Source: Semisulcospira habei (lineage: Eukaryota > Mollusca > Gastropoda > Semisulcospiridae). From it: a DNA stretch of 64,000 bases. The translations under genes and the position numbers were made by a program. Shown one piece after another: positions 13,401 to 27,900 of the stretch. Positions within the stretch are counted from its first letter, which is position 1. Each line of letters opens with the position of its first letter. The notes beneath the pieces are model-generated. The model did not search any database, was not told the origin of the DNA, and saw only the letters and a program-made list of their open reading frames with translations. Location of the stretch: the NCBI GenBank assembly GCA_036245525.1, contig BTPG01000005.1, forward strand, positions 181,708,245 to 181,772,244, written 5' to 3'.

Positions 13401-16400
13401 TGCAAGAGTGGTGCTATTCTGGCACTATCTTTGAACTGTCACACTCCTTGATCTAGCTTCTCTTCTTGTTTTAGGGCTTACAGGGGCACGCCGGACCTTT
13501 TTTAATGGCTTCAGTTCGCAAAAAAAGCTTTTACTGGGCTTCAGTATTTAGACCGTGACCACCGTATTGTCCCACCAAATGCTTTCTTTCGTCCCTTCAA
13601 AGGGAAAAGAGGCCGACCGGAATCTTCTGACGGATAGGCAAAAAGATTGCTTCTCATCAAGTTTTCAGAGAGGTAGTGTTTCTGCTGCGATGGTGCATTT
13701 GTCGTTTCCAATCTTGCTGCTTTCAGTTACGTAGACTTCAATGTGTTAGATGTGAAATTGACTGCAGTGCAGAAAGTGGGTATAAATACCAATGTTCTGT
13801 TTCAATGATGGAAGAAGGTTCGTGTTTCCGAGGGGTAAAGGATCAAAGGGTCACGCACTCGGTGCACTACTGTACACACGATTGTTACTAGTAAATACTA
13901 GCAGGTCGAGCGGAACCCGCATTGTGATTTTTACAGCATAGTGAGTATGGAAGAGTTATTCTACTTTTTTGTAAAAAATTACGTCAAAGAGATGCCGGAG
14001 AACATCAGTACACGTGTACACCGACATGTGTACACCACTGACACCGATGACCTCGTGACCTGCAGTATTGTGATATGATACACCGATAGTCAGCCAGGTT
14101 CTGTCTTGTGACGTAGGCTCATAAATATGCATATTAATTCAATATGAGGCTAACGCAGACGATAAATCCAAGCTATTCTGGCACCACCCTTGAACTAAAG
14201 CCATTGTTCTATATCATTATCTGTAAGTACTATCATGTAGCTTGCATATGGCAGTGTACAAATTTGAAGCTTTTGGCCTCAGTGTGATATGGGTCAAGTT
14301 GCATGCCTCACCATTTTTTATGTTGGATGTAAAAGCTGGCCGTCCATCTACAAGGTTCCAAAGGCGAAGTGTTCGATCACGGCTGACTGTAATAGCCAGT
14401 TTTCCACTTGGGTGAACAGATACACAGTTGACGGCACCTCTATAAAACAAGAAAGGCAAAGCCCTTATGGCTCAGTGAAATCTATGCATTTTTCACACAT
14501 TTGTCCACCCTCCGTCACCCTTGGCCTTTGTGACTGGACAACTAAATTAGCATGCATAAAAAGGTGTTATCATCAGCTACCTTTATGCCAAGTTTGATTG
14601 AAAAGTTTGCAAACAACTTTGATAAAACTACAATTCTATCAAAATTGACATTTTTGACACACTTGCTGACCTCTTGTGACCCTTTACCTTCCTGAGGGGT
14701 CATCCAAATTAGTATGAATAGAAAGGCCTTTTTTTTTCACACATTTACCGACCTCCTGTAACCCTTGAACTTTCTGAGGGGTCACACAAATTAGTATGCA
14801 TAGAAAGGTCTTACCATCAGGTATCTCTGTACCAAGTTTGGATTTGAAGTTGAGGAGAAACAATTTGTGTCAAAATATGGCTATTTTTGACTCCTTGTGA
14901 CCTTGACTTTTGAGGTCACTGAAATTGGTATGTTTAGAAAGGTTTTACGTCCAAGTACTCTTGGGCCAAGTTTGAAGTCGGAGGCATGAATAGTCTCCGA
15001 GAAAATGTCAACATTAAAGTTTACCATGGACAACAAACAGATGGCCCATTTTACATATTCACTTTTGCTATCGCACTTGAGCCCCCCCCCCAAAAAAAAA
15101 AAAATCATTGAAATGGAATATCATATATATGTGTACCAAGCTTTGACTCTTGGGTGCATATACCCATGTGTGACATATCAGGTGTGTGTGTGTGTTGGGG
15201 GGGGGGGGGGAAGGTGTCCATCCAGAACCCCCCCAGGCAAAAAATTGTTTGCTATACTGATCAACAAAAGAAACATGAATTTTTCATCATAGCGCTCTTC
15301 TTCGTCAATATGCTTTAAACCAGGTTATTTTGATGTCATTTATTAGAAAATGTTATGAAGAGTGTGTTATGTCATGTGCAAATAGAATGTTTAGTCTTAA
15401 AAATCGCACATCAATGAGTTATGACGTCATCAGTCACACTACCATCACAGGATATTGAAAGTGAAATAGGGGGCATCTGCAGAGGACACAGCTGAAAGCC
15501 AACGAATGTGCAGTGTCACTAAGGTTCACGTGCATGAAAATCGGGCCTGTTTGGTCTTGACCTACTTTTCGTTTGTCAAAGGCACCTAAATAATCAACAT
15601 GACCTACAAACATGAAAATCAAAAAGTTCTTTGTTTTTAGGTTAGCGGCCATATTTACCTGATCAAATGGATATGGGTGTGTTTTTTATTATCTCTACAT
15701 CAGTCACTGGAGCATAAAAAATGGTTTGAAAGTAATTCACATTAAATCAAATAAGATTTATTAAGAAAATTATGTACACCGGAAGTTCTGGTTCTCATGA
15801 ATTTTTGAAGTCACATTTAATTTGAGGCAGTTAATAACATCATAAGCAATCCACACAACTTGTTTGTTAAAACCTATCAGTATCACAGAAAACTTGCTTC
15901 ACAGAGTGTGTCCAATTTTGCTTATTTTCACCACTAATGAAACCCTGTGTCCTCCAAGTAGCCATGGGCTATAACTCATCCAATTTTTGTGTGAAGGTAG
16001 CTTAGACAGTACGCTGAACATCTGAAGTAAGCAACAAATAAAATGTTCTTGTTTTGCTGTCAGGGTGGCTCTTTGTTTGCGGGTACACTTAGACACGTTT
16101 TGCGACATGGGGCTTCTATTCCCCCAGTTAATTGTCAATCCCATTGATATACACCACCCCTTTCATGAGGCGTCTCATCCCAGCATCAAGCAGATGGCAT
16201 GCGCCCGTCATTGCACAACAACACGGTGCCTGGATTTGCTAAGCTGTGTAGCGGTTGGCGAGGTGATGAGCGTGCAGTCATTGACCAGTCACACGAGACG
16301 GCTGTACCGTTCTGGTCTGGTCACGGTTGTAAATTTAAAGTATTTTTGCGTTTTTGGCTTTGATACGCAGTACTTTATATAGTAAACATCGTATGCACAT

Positions 16401-19400
16401 CAGGAAAGTGACAGTAAATGGCAGGTGAGCGTAAAATTCAGTGACCGTTCCAAATAGGTTTTACTGTACTACAAAACATCAAATGGACAACGTGAAAATA
16501 ATAATACGTAACTCTATATATATGTCTGGATAGCAACCTCTTCATCCTAAACGGCTGGACCCTTGGCGACTTGACAGGTAAATTCACATGTCACACGCCA
16601 CAGGGGAGCAGCGTTGTTGACTATTTTGTCTGCAGCCAGCAGCTCTCGGTGGACGTAGTGAAGCTTACTGTTAAAGACCTAACACCGTACTCCGACCACT
16701 GCCCGGTAGAACTCGGGATATATGCGACGTTGAAGAACAAAAACAAGCATGATAGCAACATAGCACAAACCCCCAGCAACTACACGGCACAAACAGACAC
16801 GGCTAAACAATACATATGGGATAAAGACTCAGCGGATAACTATGCGCGCACGTTCCTGTCAGCTGAGGTACAAGCACTACTAGACGACGTCACAAACAAT
16901 AGAGACCATTCTAACCATAACGCAGATAAAATAGAGGTTATGGTAAAATGTCTCTCAAGGGCGCTGATCGGTGCCGCGGAGCTGTCACAGAGACAGAAAC
17001 CGCGGCCCGGTTCTCTCCGTAAACACAGGAGGAAAAAGACAACAAAGAAATGGTTCAGTCGTGGCTGCATAGGAATGAGAAAAGACCTGAAATCTCTGCT
17101 CAACGTAATAAATAGAAATCCAGGCAATTCCGAACTAAAATCCAAATATTTCAGTAAGAGGAAAACCTATAATAAATTCATCAAGAAGACAAAAGCCGAG
17201 TACAAAAGAAATCTAGTGGATACCCTTAACGAAGCAATAGAAAAAGACCCAAATGCAATCTGGGCAGCAGTAAGAGAACTAAAAAACGTAGATACCCCAG
17301 TAGGTGCAGGAAAAACGATAGTTAGCACTGAAAAATGGCTAAGCCACCTAGAGAACATAGTAGCTAGAGAGGTTGACGTTAAAGAGGAGAGAAATGACAA
17401 TGACAATGATAATGATCCTTTATTTGACAACGGTAAAAGTTTTGGTAGTAACAACCATTTTTTGAACTTGCCATTGCTAATCTACTGATTACAGAGTTAC
17501 TATCGCACTAATTGTTTTCTACTACTGAAAAGGGAAAAAAAAAAAAAATTTTACATGACACAGCACAAGCCAAGAATGAAGGGGAAAAAAAATGTAAGGG
17601 GGAAGTGACATAGGAATTACCAACTTTACTGGTCGGGCATAATGACATGTTGTGAGGTTTCATTAAAATAATACAATAAGAATACACACAACCTAATACG
17701 CATACATATCGCATGACATTTGAGCACGCCACTCTCTATCTCTAATATACACGTACGCACACGCACACACACACGTGCACACACACGCTTACGCGGCTTA
17801 TAACGTTAAGCTAGTCAGTCAAATGAGTAGCTGGCTAAATACAAACGGTACCGAATAAATATGAGTCATGAGTCGAAACCTGTGATACATGCAATTAATA
17901 ATCTAATGAGAAATAGTATTTGTCAATATGTGCACAGTCACGGGGATGCTGCTGACAAAAATAAGTACTTGGTAAGACTGACTTTAAACAAGGAGAAAGA
18001 AGCTGATGTCGTGACGTTTCTAGGCAAGGCATTCCAAAGACTAGAGCCAGAGAACGTCAAACTCATTTTATAAAGATCAATTCTAGGTCGCGGCACAATA
18101 AGGGATTTTCTTGATCTGGAGTATGTTGATGACTGGACGGTAAATAGCGATGTGATATATCGGGGTAGCTTATCGTTTAATGCCTTGAACATAACCATTC
18201 CCTTATTGTAAATTAGATGATCTTTCAGGGGCAGAATTTTTAAGGCTGCCAATTTTTGGTCAGTAGTTAAGCTGGGAGTCGCCTCAAGCACCAGACGGCG
18301 CAGAGAGGACTGAATGAAGTTAAGCTGGGATCAGGGAGTATTAGTTTGGCAGCTCTCCGATGTAGGGAGTTCAATCTTTTCAAATTGACATCGCTTGAAC
18401 CATCCCACACAGTAGAAGCATAGTCTATATGCGATCTAATATGAGCATTGAAGAACAGTTGACGTGTCTCCATATCAGTAATGTGTTTAAGTTTTGCTAA
18501 GATGTACAGATTTCTGGAGACAATTTTACAAACATTACTGATGTGTGGCTGCCACCTAAGCTGGTTGTCCACCGTGACTCCTAGCAGGCGATGGTTAGTA
18601 ACTTGGCTGATGGTTTTGCCTTTGAGGGACAGACTGAGTGAGAGAGAGCCAAGCTGGTGTTTTTGGCGGGTGCTAATTACCATGCTCTCCGTTTTTACCG
18701 GGTTTAAAATCATAATATTATGACTGCACCATTCATCAATATCTTGCAATGTGTTTTGCAGTCGTGAATTGATGTTTGATATATCCTTATCTGGCGTGTG
18801 TACTGCAGCATCATCTGCAAACATATCACATGTAACGCTTTCATTTTTTATCGCAAGAGGAAGATCATGTATGAACAAGCAGAATAAAAGGGGACCAAGA
18901 ATAGAGCCTTGTGGTACGCCATGCTTCACTAACCCTTGATTCGAGTATGAGCCATTTAGCAATACCTTTTGTTTTCTACCATTGAGGTAGGATTTGAGAA
19001 ACGACGCCGAGTTGTTGGTATACATGGATACTTTCTTGATCAGTATTTCGTGGTTTACTAGATCAAAGGCTTTACGAAAATCTAGAAATATGACTCCTGT
19101 AAGTTTTGAGTCGTTGATGGAAGATAACCAGGTGTCTATCATCCGTATCAGTGCAGTGTGACATGAGTGTTCTGATCTGAAGCCCGACTGCAATGAATAG
19201 ATTAATTTTCGGCTTTCCAGGTATATAGATAGATGCTTGTGAATATGCCGTTCTATGGGCTTGGACAGAACAGGTAGAAGTGATATGGGCCTAAAATTAT
19301 TAATTTCACTAAGATCTTTAGATTTAGGTAGAGGTATTACTTTCGCGTCTTTAAATGCGTCTGGAAAACAATTAAAATTAATACAGAGGTTGTAGATATA

Positions 19401-22400
19401 AGTGATACTCTCTACAATGTAAGGGAGGGATATCTTGAGTATTTTCGCACTAATCTCATCCAGTCCTGATGATTTTTTATTTTCCAAGGATGTAATTAAT
19501 TTACCAACTTCATGGACCGCTATAGTGGGTATGATGAAAGGTTTTGTGCCGGCAGTTCTCTGCTTGCAGAAATCGACTAAGTTGTCCGGGCATACATAGT
19601 CATAAAGTATTTTTCCCTCCGCCATATTTTGACCAGACTACGACTACCACTAAAGACCAGAAGCGACCTGTGCGAACTAAAGCTAACGCCTCGCTCAATT
19701 TTGAATACGCGGTTTGGAGATATCCGCCACGTAAAGATCGCGAAATACGGTATTGGAATAGTGACTTTACGATTTTTTTTTGCAGCGGAATTTTTTTCTT
19801 TGGCGGATTGGCAGCTTCATTTAAGCGGAAATCTGCCAAAAAGAGGAAAATTCCATGCTCTGTTAAATAGTCTCAGAGAAAATGCCAACGTTAAAGTTTA
19901 CCACGGACGATGGCGGACAGATGGCCACTGGCCCAAAACATACTCACTTTTGCTTCGCATGTGAACCAAAAAGGGCATATGTTACAACAGAAAATTGGTC
20001 TCACTTGTGTCCTTTGAAAGTGCGGATGGCTTCCCAGCCTGCCACTTTCCACACACACAACAGGCCATCTTCACTGGTGCTGAACAGGTGAGATTTGGCG
20101 AAGAACTCCAGACTTGTGACAGTACCTGAACAAATCAACATGGGCGATGAATTGACTGACAGTTCAATGGATTCTGGCATGCTCCTTGAACTGTTATGGT
20201 TGTTCTTCTTCATAACTGGCTTTTTGTCATCTTGAAAAAGTAACTGTAGTGTTAATAACACTGTTAATGTTATTTATACTATCAAGTAACATTATAAATT
20301 TTGAGACATACACTTTATCCTTCGTTACATGTCATCTTTTATTACCTTACTCCTAAGTTGTGGGTAGAAATCACACCAAACAATCAATGTGGCACAGTCT
20401 ATGTAAATTGTATCATGAAATTTCTACCCATAATGTACCAATGCAAAAATCAGCACTGTCCTACCTCAATCATATGTCATGGGTAGAAATTGCACCGTAC
20501 AATCGATGTGGCTATATAAACGGCGCTGTGCAATTTCTACCTATGAATTATGATAGACAAGGGATGTAAATTTACACATTATCATAAAAAACAACAACAT
20601 ACACAGAGAATTGGTTGGAAAATCCGCAGCCCAAATCTACACTGGACACAGTGGAGTCCAGTTAACACGAACTCGCTTTACATGAATTTCCGGTTAACAC
20701 GAACCGTTTTTGCTTTCCCGGCCGACAGCCTTCTTATTCTATATTAAAATTTCACTGATAACACGAAATGCTTAACACAAAATTTCGCTTTACATGAAGC
20801 TGGTTTCGGTTCCCAACCAGGGCAATTTTACTATTATTCACCTGTTTAACACGAACACAGATTCCATTCACCGAAAACTAATTCAAGTGTCGCTCACGCG
20901 CTGTAGTACACGACAGAGCAGAGCGAACTGTAGTCTGTGATTGGCTGAATAGCCTTCGGCTGTTGTAATCCGTCTTCTCATTGGCTAGTGTTTCTCAACT
21001 GTATTCATGTTGTTTGCATCATTCGTGTACCAACACAACCCTTTTACCGATGCGGGATTTTACTTCAGCTTGTGTTGCTTTTACCCGATGGATTGTAACT
21101 TACTATGGATTTTACCTGATGGATTTTACATTAAATACGTGAGCTGAACACGTTTCCTTGTGTTTTTCTAGCGAGCTGAAGGTATGCATATAAAGTACGA
21201 CAATGTGCACTTTTAACCTTATACTCATTCACGCACACATCTCTTACACACTTTCTCCTTGAGGGCCGTGATCAATTTGAGGCTGTAACACGAAATACGT
21301 TTAACACAAAGTGATTTTCCGTGTCCCCAGAAATTCGTGTTAAGCGGACTCCACTGTATATATTCATGCCCGAGTGGTTTAATACTGCACAGATGATCGC
21401 TGGATGGATCTTGTAGATTTACACCTAAATTTAGTGAAGCTGACCCTTTCAGTGTCAGTCTGCCTGTCTGCAAGAATGTCACTGCTTTTACTTTTAGTTT
21501 TTCACTGCAAAAATCTGAAATGGTGGTGTAACTGTAATAAATAGCTCAACTGATATGATCTTGTTACCTACCACATAGCAGAAAATGTGGCTCATTTGCT
21601 GTGACAAAAACTTAAACCACCATGTGTTCTACTTTTTGGTAAGCAGCTTGGTCATATCAGTTGAGCTCTATTTACCCACCAGAATGCTGATGCAATGTTC
21701 CTAATTCTCTTCGTTTCTTCAGGTCAAATATTCGGATGGATTCATCTGTGCTGCCAGACACAAGCAGATTCCTCTGACAGGCGACACACTTAATGCAGCC
21801 AATGTGAGAATGATTGGTGAAGCTTTGCTGAAGCTTGTACTCCTGCAAACAATAAACTTCATATGAGCCTGTGACAAAAGGTCGTTTGTACCAAAAGTAA
21901 CAACCAAATGTCCAAAGTAACAACCAACAGGGATGTCTTTAACCCTTTGTATGTCCGATATAAAGCGCTCTTTCTGGCCCTAGTCTGTCACTGTTAGTGA
22001 CTGTTTTGACAGTGGTAGTCGAAAGTTACCGAAGCACCGGTCAGTGCAGGAATAGCGAGTTGTTTTCACGTTGGTAGAGACGGGTTAGTGTTCCTTGTTT
22101 TGCACGTGCGGGGCGCGCTAGTGAATGCGGCAGTGTGTTCACTGCAGAGTTTACCCTGTCGGTAGCAAGGGAATAATAGTTTAGTTCGCAGCTGTACTCG
22201 GTTGGACCAAGTTGTCTTGCCTAGCTGACTGTTGGGAGTCAGTGACTGACCATCTGTGAGAGCAGTGACACAGCGCCGATCCAGTCCCGGGGTCTTGGAG
22301 GCCGGAGACTGGGGTTGTTTTGCCTATGGGTGGCGGCGTTTTGTGACGGGTAGCAGAGGGGACGAGTGCATAAAAAATCCCGCGTGCGGATGTTTTGTCA

Positions 22401-24887
22401 TGTTATGGTTGTTATAGGTGTTTTGTACTATGTGCTAGGTCTAGGGGTATCGTGGGGGGAAAAAGGAGGGGGAGAACGCGATGGGTGGTAGAGGGGAAGT
22501 ATTGTTTTGGCGTTATTGTTTGGTTCTGTAATTATTAGTTGTTTTTAACTGTTTAGCGAAATGTTGCATTGGTTAGTGAAATGTGTTGATTAGTGAAATG
22601 TTGTATTCGCTTGTTGTGGAAGTGCAGAAAATGTTAGGAAGGTTTATATGTAATGTTTGAGAACTTTCGTTGTTTTGGTTTATGTGTAAATTTTGGAATG
22701 ATTTGGAAAGCACGTGTCATGAGTGAAGGTCAAGTGCTGGAATGGTTAGTGGTAGTGTTTTTGTAAACCAAGCAGGGTGGGTATGGGTGGTTAGCTGTTT
22801 TTAGGACCCTCTGGTTTACGTTACTTACGGGACCGTTTAGGCTTCTGCTTTTGTTTTGCATTTTGACGTTTGGGGTCGGGACCAGTTGGAGGGCCGACGG
22901 GCATTGGGACCAACCACGCCTTGCTGGACCGAGTGTCGGCGTGGAAGGCGCGCGTTCATCCATACTGCCGAAGCCGCCGTGTCACTGTTGCGGCCGGACC
23001 AAGCGCCAGGGGAACACAGAGAGAGAGAGAGAAGACCCGTGAGGCTGAACGACCGTGAGGGAAGCTGGACGGGAGGGATCCACAGGCGTTCGTCGTCTCA
23101 CCATGGTGGTCTCATTCCTATTCACCTATCCGTTACTCACTCTGCCTTGGTGTAGTTCCTTGATTTTCTTGTACGAACAGTTATGTTGTAAATGACGGTT
23201 TTTTAGCCGTCAGCACTGACTTTTATTGTGTTTGTGAAGCAACACTGCTGCGTAGTGTGTGTTTCCACCACTCGATGCAATGCTGATGCTGTGGAAGTAA
23301 TATTAATTCTGGTTTAACTTTTTTCTGTCTTGCTTTTTATTTATTCCTTTTTTTTTCTGGGAGGGGAGGGGGCAGGGAGGGGACGTGTCGTTGGGAAGTG
23401 TGGGAAGGAAGGAAAGGGGGATAGTTAGTGTAATAAGTAATAAAGAGTGAGTGTATGTGTAAAGTAAATGTGTTGTGTTGCTTGTGCTGAGCTGTAACCT
23501 GTCTTGAGGCAAGACGCTAGGGTTCTTTATCAGTCTTCTTTCCTCTTCTACTCCTAACCTTCATTCTCGTCTATCTCTCTTTAGTCGGGACATTTGGGGG
23601 TTCTACTTCTATTCTATCCTTCAATCTCGTCTGTCCCTCCCTAGTCGTGACATTGGGGGCTCGTCCAGGATACAATAGGGGGAGGTAACTCACCCATATT
23701 GTAGTACGAGGTACAGCTCAGTGTGTTTTGTTTTGTATTGTGTCGCCAGTCTCGGCTGACGAGTGACGTTGACGGACTCTGACGGTAGACTAAGGGCGAT
23801 TGGTTGGGTGCTCAGGCGCACGCGCTGAGGCTTGCACGCTGGGGTTTTTAGGCCTATCCTCGGGGTTCGAGACTTGTCACAGGGCGTGTTGCTTGTGGGC
23901 ATTTCTGATCTTGTGTGTTTCATCTCCTGTATAGTATGGAGGAGGACGGACCGGCCTTCAACACTCAGGGCAGGATGGCGCTTGCCGGAGATCACCCGCG
24001 GTCAGTCGCTGCTACCGATGTAGGGGGGGCCGCCGCTAGGAGTCCAGGGTTTCAGCCACGGTCTCCAGGAGCTCAGGCTTTTCAGTCTGCGTCACCATCG
24101 CTGGGTAGAGGTAGGGGAAAGTTAGTTCCATTGTTGTAGTCACCTACTAACATAACCCCAGGCCCTGCTAGGCTTACTAACCGTACTAAAAAGGAGGTAG
24201 TTGAGAGGCCAATGGATGATACCACCATGAAGGACCTTATCGTCTACATGATGCAGAAGGACCAAGCCGACCGGGAGGAATGTTGTCATCAGAAGGAGGA
24301 GCGTCGTCGTCAGGACCAGGCTGACCGGGAGGAACGTTGTCGTCAGGAGGAGATGGGTGGTAGAGGGGAAGTATTGTTTTGGCGTTTTTGTTTGGTTCTG
24401 TAATTATTAGTTTTTTTTAACTGTTTAGCGAAATGTTGCATTGGTTAGTGAAATGTGTTGATTAGTGAAATGTTGTATTCGCTTGTTGTGGAAGTGCAGA
24501 GAATGTTAGGAAGGTTTATATGTAATGTTTGAGAACTTTCATTGTTTTGGTTCATGTGTAAATTTTGGAATGATTTGGAAAGCATGTGTCATATGAGTGA
24601 AGGTCAAGTGCTTGAATGATTAGTGGTAGTGTTTATGTAAACCAAGCAGGGTGGGTATGGGTGGTTAGCTGTTTTTAGGACCCTCTGGTTTACGTTACTT
24701 ATGGGACCGTTTAGGCTTCTGCTTTTGTTTTGCATTTTGACTTTCGGGGTCGGGACCGGTTGGAGGGCCGACAGGCATTGGGACCAACCACGCCTCGCTG
24801 GACCGAGTGTTGGCGTGGAAGGCGCGCATTCATCCATACTACCGAAGCCACCGTGTCACCGTTGTGGCCGGACCAAGCGCCAGGGGA

Positions 24888-24931
<44 letters not shown>

Positions 24932-27900
24932 CCCGTGAGGCTGAACGACTGTGAGGGAAGTTGGGCAGGAGGGATCCACAGGCGTTCGTCGTCTCACCAC
25001 GGTGGTCTCATTATTTCTATTCACCTACCCGTTACTCGCTCTGCCTTGGTGTAGTTCCTTGATTTTCTTGTACGAACCCCCCTCTCTCTTGGCTTGACTT
25101 CGCGAACGAAGATTCTATAGGGCTTGCCCACGTCGTCTGCAGGCATTTTCGTGGCTGCGGAGGCCAATCCGGGACAGGCAGGTTCGACCGCAGTGGCTGC
25201 AGGAGAAGGTCTGGTCAGGGTTCTGAGTTACGACAACTCTGGTTTTCTTTTAAGCCGCTTGTCCTTAAGGTTAGCTCTGCGAGAGTTCTCAAAGGAGACG
25301 GCTGCCTTGTGAATGGTGGAGCGCCAGGTGTCACGGTCCGCAGCAAGCGAAGACCACTGGCGGTGGTCGATTTGGCAGGCACTAAGCGACTTCTTGAGAC
25401 CGTCTTTGTATCTCTTCTTTGGTGCCCCTCTGTCTCGGTGTCCAGTGGCGAGCTCGCCGAACAGAGTGATCTTGGGTAGGCGATGATCCTCCATCCTGGA
25501 GACGTGCCCCGCCCAGCGAAGCTGTGTCCGCAGCAGCAAAGCCTCGATGCTCACAGTTTCCGCCTGTTCAAGGACCTCGACGTTGGTGACATAGTCACTC
25601 CAGTGAATGCTGAGGATGGTACGCAGGCAGCGCTGGTGAAAGTGTTCGAGAAGTCGTAGTTGGCTGCGGTAGAGGGCCCAGGACTCGGAACCGTACAGCA
25701 GGGTGGTGAGGACGACAGCTCTGTACACGCTGATCTTGGTGCTTTTTTTCAGCTGTTGATTGTGCCACACCCGCTTGAATAGTCGCCCGAAAGCACTGTT
25801 CGCTTTTGCCAGCCTGTTGTCCAGCTCCTTGTCCAGCTTGGCGTCTGACGTGATGATGCAGCCAAGGTAGGTAAACTGGTGTACAGACTTCAGTTCGGAC
25901 TCGCCGATGGTGATGTGGGGAGGGCGATGCTCTTCCTTGGGTGCCGGCTGATGAAGGACCTCTGTCTTTTTCAGACTGACCTCAAGTCCAAAGAGCTGGG
26001 CAGCATCTGCGAAGCAGGACGTAATGCGCTGCAAGGCTCTCTCTGCGTGTGCAACGAGGGCAGCGTCATCAGCGAAGAGCATCTCACGAATCAGTTGGTC
26101 TAGGGTTTTCGTGTGGGCCTGCAGTCATCTGAGGTTGAACAGGCTGCCATCAAGACGATACCTGATGTACACTGCGTCGTCATCGTCGAGGTCCACTGTG
26201 GCCTGCTTCAACATCATGCTGAAGAAGATGGTGAAGAGGGTCGGTGCCAGCACGCAGCCTTGCTTCACGCCGTTGCGAATGGGGAATGGTTCTGAGAGGT
26301 CACTGTTTAGTCTGACCTGGCCTTGCTGGTCCTCGTGGAACTGGACGATCATGTTGAGGAACTTTGGGGGACAACCTAGTCGCTCCAGGATCTGCCACAT
26401 ACCTTGCCTGCTCACAGTGTCAAACGCTTTTGTTAGGTCGACAAACGTTACGTACAGCCCTTTGTTCTGCTCGCGGCACTTCTCCTGAAGCTGTCTCAGC
26501 ACAAAGACCATGTCGGTGGTACTCCTGTTGGCTCTGAAGCCACACTGGCCCTCTGGGAGGTGGTCTTCAGCGATGGCAGGTACCAGCCGATTCAGGAGCA
26601 ACCTTGCGAGAATTTTCCCGGCAATGGACAGCAGGGTAATTCCACGATAATTAGAGCAGGCAGACTTCTCTCCTTTGTTCTTGTACAGGGTGATGATGAC
26701 TGCATCACGGAGATCCTTTGGTAGTGTTCCTTTTTCCCAGCAGCAGAGAAAGAGGTCGTGGAGCTTGTTGTGCAGTGCTGGGCCTCCATGTTTCCAGATC
26801 TCTGGCAGGATTCCGTCAATGCCTGCTGCTTTGCCACTCTTGAGCTGGTGGATGGCTGTGAGGGTCTCTTCGGTGGTGGGCGGTTCGTCCAATTCAACCT
26901 TTAGTGGAAGGTGTGGGATTTGGAGGATGACTGTTTCTTGAACAGTGCGTTCAGCGCCGAAGAGGTCCTGAAAGTATTCCGACCAGCGGTTCAAGATGGA
27001 GGTATTATCTGTGAGGAGTGCCTGTCCATCAGCACTAAGCAGGGGACTTTGTACCAGGTGCCTAGGGCCATACACTGCTTTCAGTGCTTCGTAGAAGCCC
27101 CTGTAGTCACCGTTGTCAGCGCAGAGCTGGGTCCTCTGTGCGAGTCTGGACCACCACTCGTTCTGGAGCTCTCTAAGCTTGAGCTGGAGACTGCTGCAGA
27201 TGAGGCGGAAGGCAGACTTCTTCACAGGGCAGGAAGGCTGGGCTAGGTGGGCCTGGTGGGAGGCTCTTTTTTTTGCTAGAAGTTCCTGGATCTCTACATC
27301 GTTTTCGTCAAACCAGTCTTTGTTCCTCTTTCTAGCAAAGCCCAAGACTTCCACAGAGGATTTTACAATAGCAGTTTTTAGTTGTTCCCAGAGTGTTTCA
27401 GGGGAGGAGTCTGCTGGATCAACTGTGTCTTTGAGCATGCGCTGTAAATCGGCCTGAAGGGCAGCTTTCTTGTCGTCAGGCTGAAGGCTGACAACATCAA
27501 GCTTTTTCTTGGGAGGGCCCCCTTTCTTGGGTTTCAGCTTGAGGCGGAGCCTGAGTTTGCAGCGAACAAGGCGGTGGTCAGTGTGGCACTCTGCGCTGGG
27601 CATCACTCTTAACGAACAGTTATGTTGTAAATGACATTTTTTTTAGCCGTCAGCACCGACTTTTATTGTGTTTGTGAAGCAACAGTGCTGCGTAGCGTGG
27701 CGGAGTGTGTGTTTCCACCACTCGATGCAATGCTGATGCTGTGGAAGTAATATTAATTCTGGTTTAAGTTTAACTCTTTTCTGTTTTGCTTTTTATTTAT
27801 TCCTTTTTTTTTCTGGGAGGGGAGGGGGCAGCGAGGGGACGCGTCGTTGGGAAGTGTGGGAAGGAAGGAAAGGGGGATAGTTAGTGAAATAAGTAATAAA

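Noticed and set aside
16530..19630. Classical twin-priming inversion
   Set aside because: The inverted 5' part would have to lie beyond the RT 5' end (above 19630), but it lies beyond the 3' end.
22730..25054. Open frames of 60-117 codons within the LTRs
   Set aside because: Present in both LTR copies but not conserved in start or length; LTR sequence.
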